Shown here piece by piece: positions 63,667 to 64,000 of a DNA stretch of 64,000 bases. Where the stretch lies: positions 186,001 through 250,000 of the forward strand of contig NZ_JOID01000004.1 of NCBI RefSeq assembly GCF_000719865.1, read 5' to 3'. Positions within the stretch are counted from its first letter, which is position 1, and every line of letters begins with the position of its first letter. A program made the position numbers and the translations under genes. Below the pieces are notes generated by a model. The model worked only from the letters and a program-made list of their open reading frames with translations, had not been told where the DNA came from and made no database searches. Source of the DNA: Streptomyces albus subsp. albus. Its GTDB lineage: Bacteria > Actinomycetota > Actinomycetes > Streptomycetales > Streptomycetaceae.

Positions 63667-64000
63667 GAGCCGGCAGGGTGTGGCGGGCGGGCGAGTCCCA
63701 CCGGACCGCCGCACGGCGGGGGCGGCACCACCGCGGTGAAGCCGGGCTGTCGCGTCTCTTCCCCGACGGGGTCCGCGCCCTTAGCATGGGAGCGCTCCCA
63801 CCCCGGTCGGCCGGAACCGGAGCGTGCGACACCCCACGCCCGAGCCCCGAGCCGGCCGCCCTCCTTCGCCCGCCCGCGCGGACACCAGCTTCTCCCTCAT
63901 ACCGAGGCTGACCGCCTCGACCGGACTTCGCGGGCGCGGCGGACGCGCGTACGGCATCGCCGGGAGCGCCGCACGCGCCGGCAGTGACCGGCCGGGAGCC
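63667..64000. other. Right edge, 334 bp, no complete gene
   Basis: Apart from the CebR box at 63787-63800, no gene is recognised. The frame at 63736-63987 looks like a shadow. A gene transcribed rightwards beyond the window is expected. Confidence 0.4.
63787..63800. promoter_or_regulatory. Perfect CebR box
   Basis: TGGGAGCGCTCCCA matches the Streptomyces CebR consensus at all 14 positions. No gene within the window starts just after it, so its target is most likely a gene to the right of position 64000. Confidence 0.85.

Overview
The window looks like a chromosomal stretch of a Streptomyces or close relative. GC is very high, codon third positions are almost all G or C, GTG and TTG starts are common, two XRE(DUF5753)-DUF397 gene pairs are present, and two CebR-type operators (TGGGAGCGCTCCCA class) sit near the two ends. 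No rRNA, tRNA, CRISPR array or intact insertion sequence was seen.

Layout. 0-8.7 kb: tail of a secreted ricin-like protein, a Tat-exported CE2-type esterase with a CebR-like box, a MerR regulator and MFS pump with a MerR-style promoter, a SMI1/KNR4-DUF6461 protein, a membrane protein, a pentapeptide protein and a nucleotidyltransferase. 7.7-10.1 kb is scarred: a short LuxR-type tail, a DUF6223 fragment fused head-on to a truncated sensor kinase, and an orphaned response regulator. 10.1-17.6 kb: a DUF234 ATPase behind an unusual AT-rich palindrome, rifampicin monooxygenase (rox) with an upstream rifamycin-associated element, a frameshifted GlxA-type regulator, a DJ-1/PfpI protein, and a divergent SDR/LysR pair around a clear LysR operator.

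18-30 kb is an accessory, conflict-type region: a chitinase-like (GH18) protein carrying a hydrophobic hairpin and a toxin-like C-terminus with a small possible partner gene, a NACHT-LRR protein (bacterial NLR), a Phd/PIN toxin-antitoxin pair, an XRE-DUF397 pair with a duplicated 68-bp upstream repeat, and a cytosolic Ser/Thr kinase.

30.8-49.2 kb is the most striking element: four very large genes joined by 4-nt stop/start overlaps. They encode a DrmD-like SNF2 helicase, a 1914-aa Eco57I/PglX-like adenine methyltransferase, a 2295-aa DEAD/DUF1998 helicase with two nuclease-like C-terminal domains, and a UvrD helicase with a RelE-like N-terminus. A 16-bp terminator hairpin closes the operon. 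It resembles class 1 DISARM but lacks separate DrmB and DrmC proteins and adds the UvrD fusion. I read it as a probable anti-phage system related to DISARM. The second half of the methyltransferase has foreign codon usage, as expected if its specificity region was exchanged.

49.6-64 kb returns to ordinary content: a small antitoxin-like protein, a second XRE-DUF397 pair, DUF1330, PEBP, a secreted protein with an internal duplication, 1.3 kb of structured non-coding DNA, a B12-type radical SAM protein, an SDR/oxidoreductase pair, long-form GAPDH, DedA, an ArsR regulator, and a secreted tendamistat-like protein whose amylase-contacting Trp is replaced by Arg. A perfect CebR box lies near the right edge.
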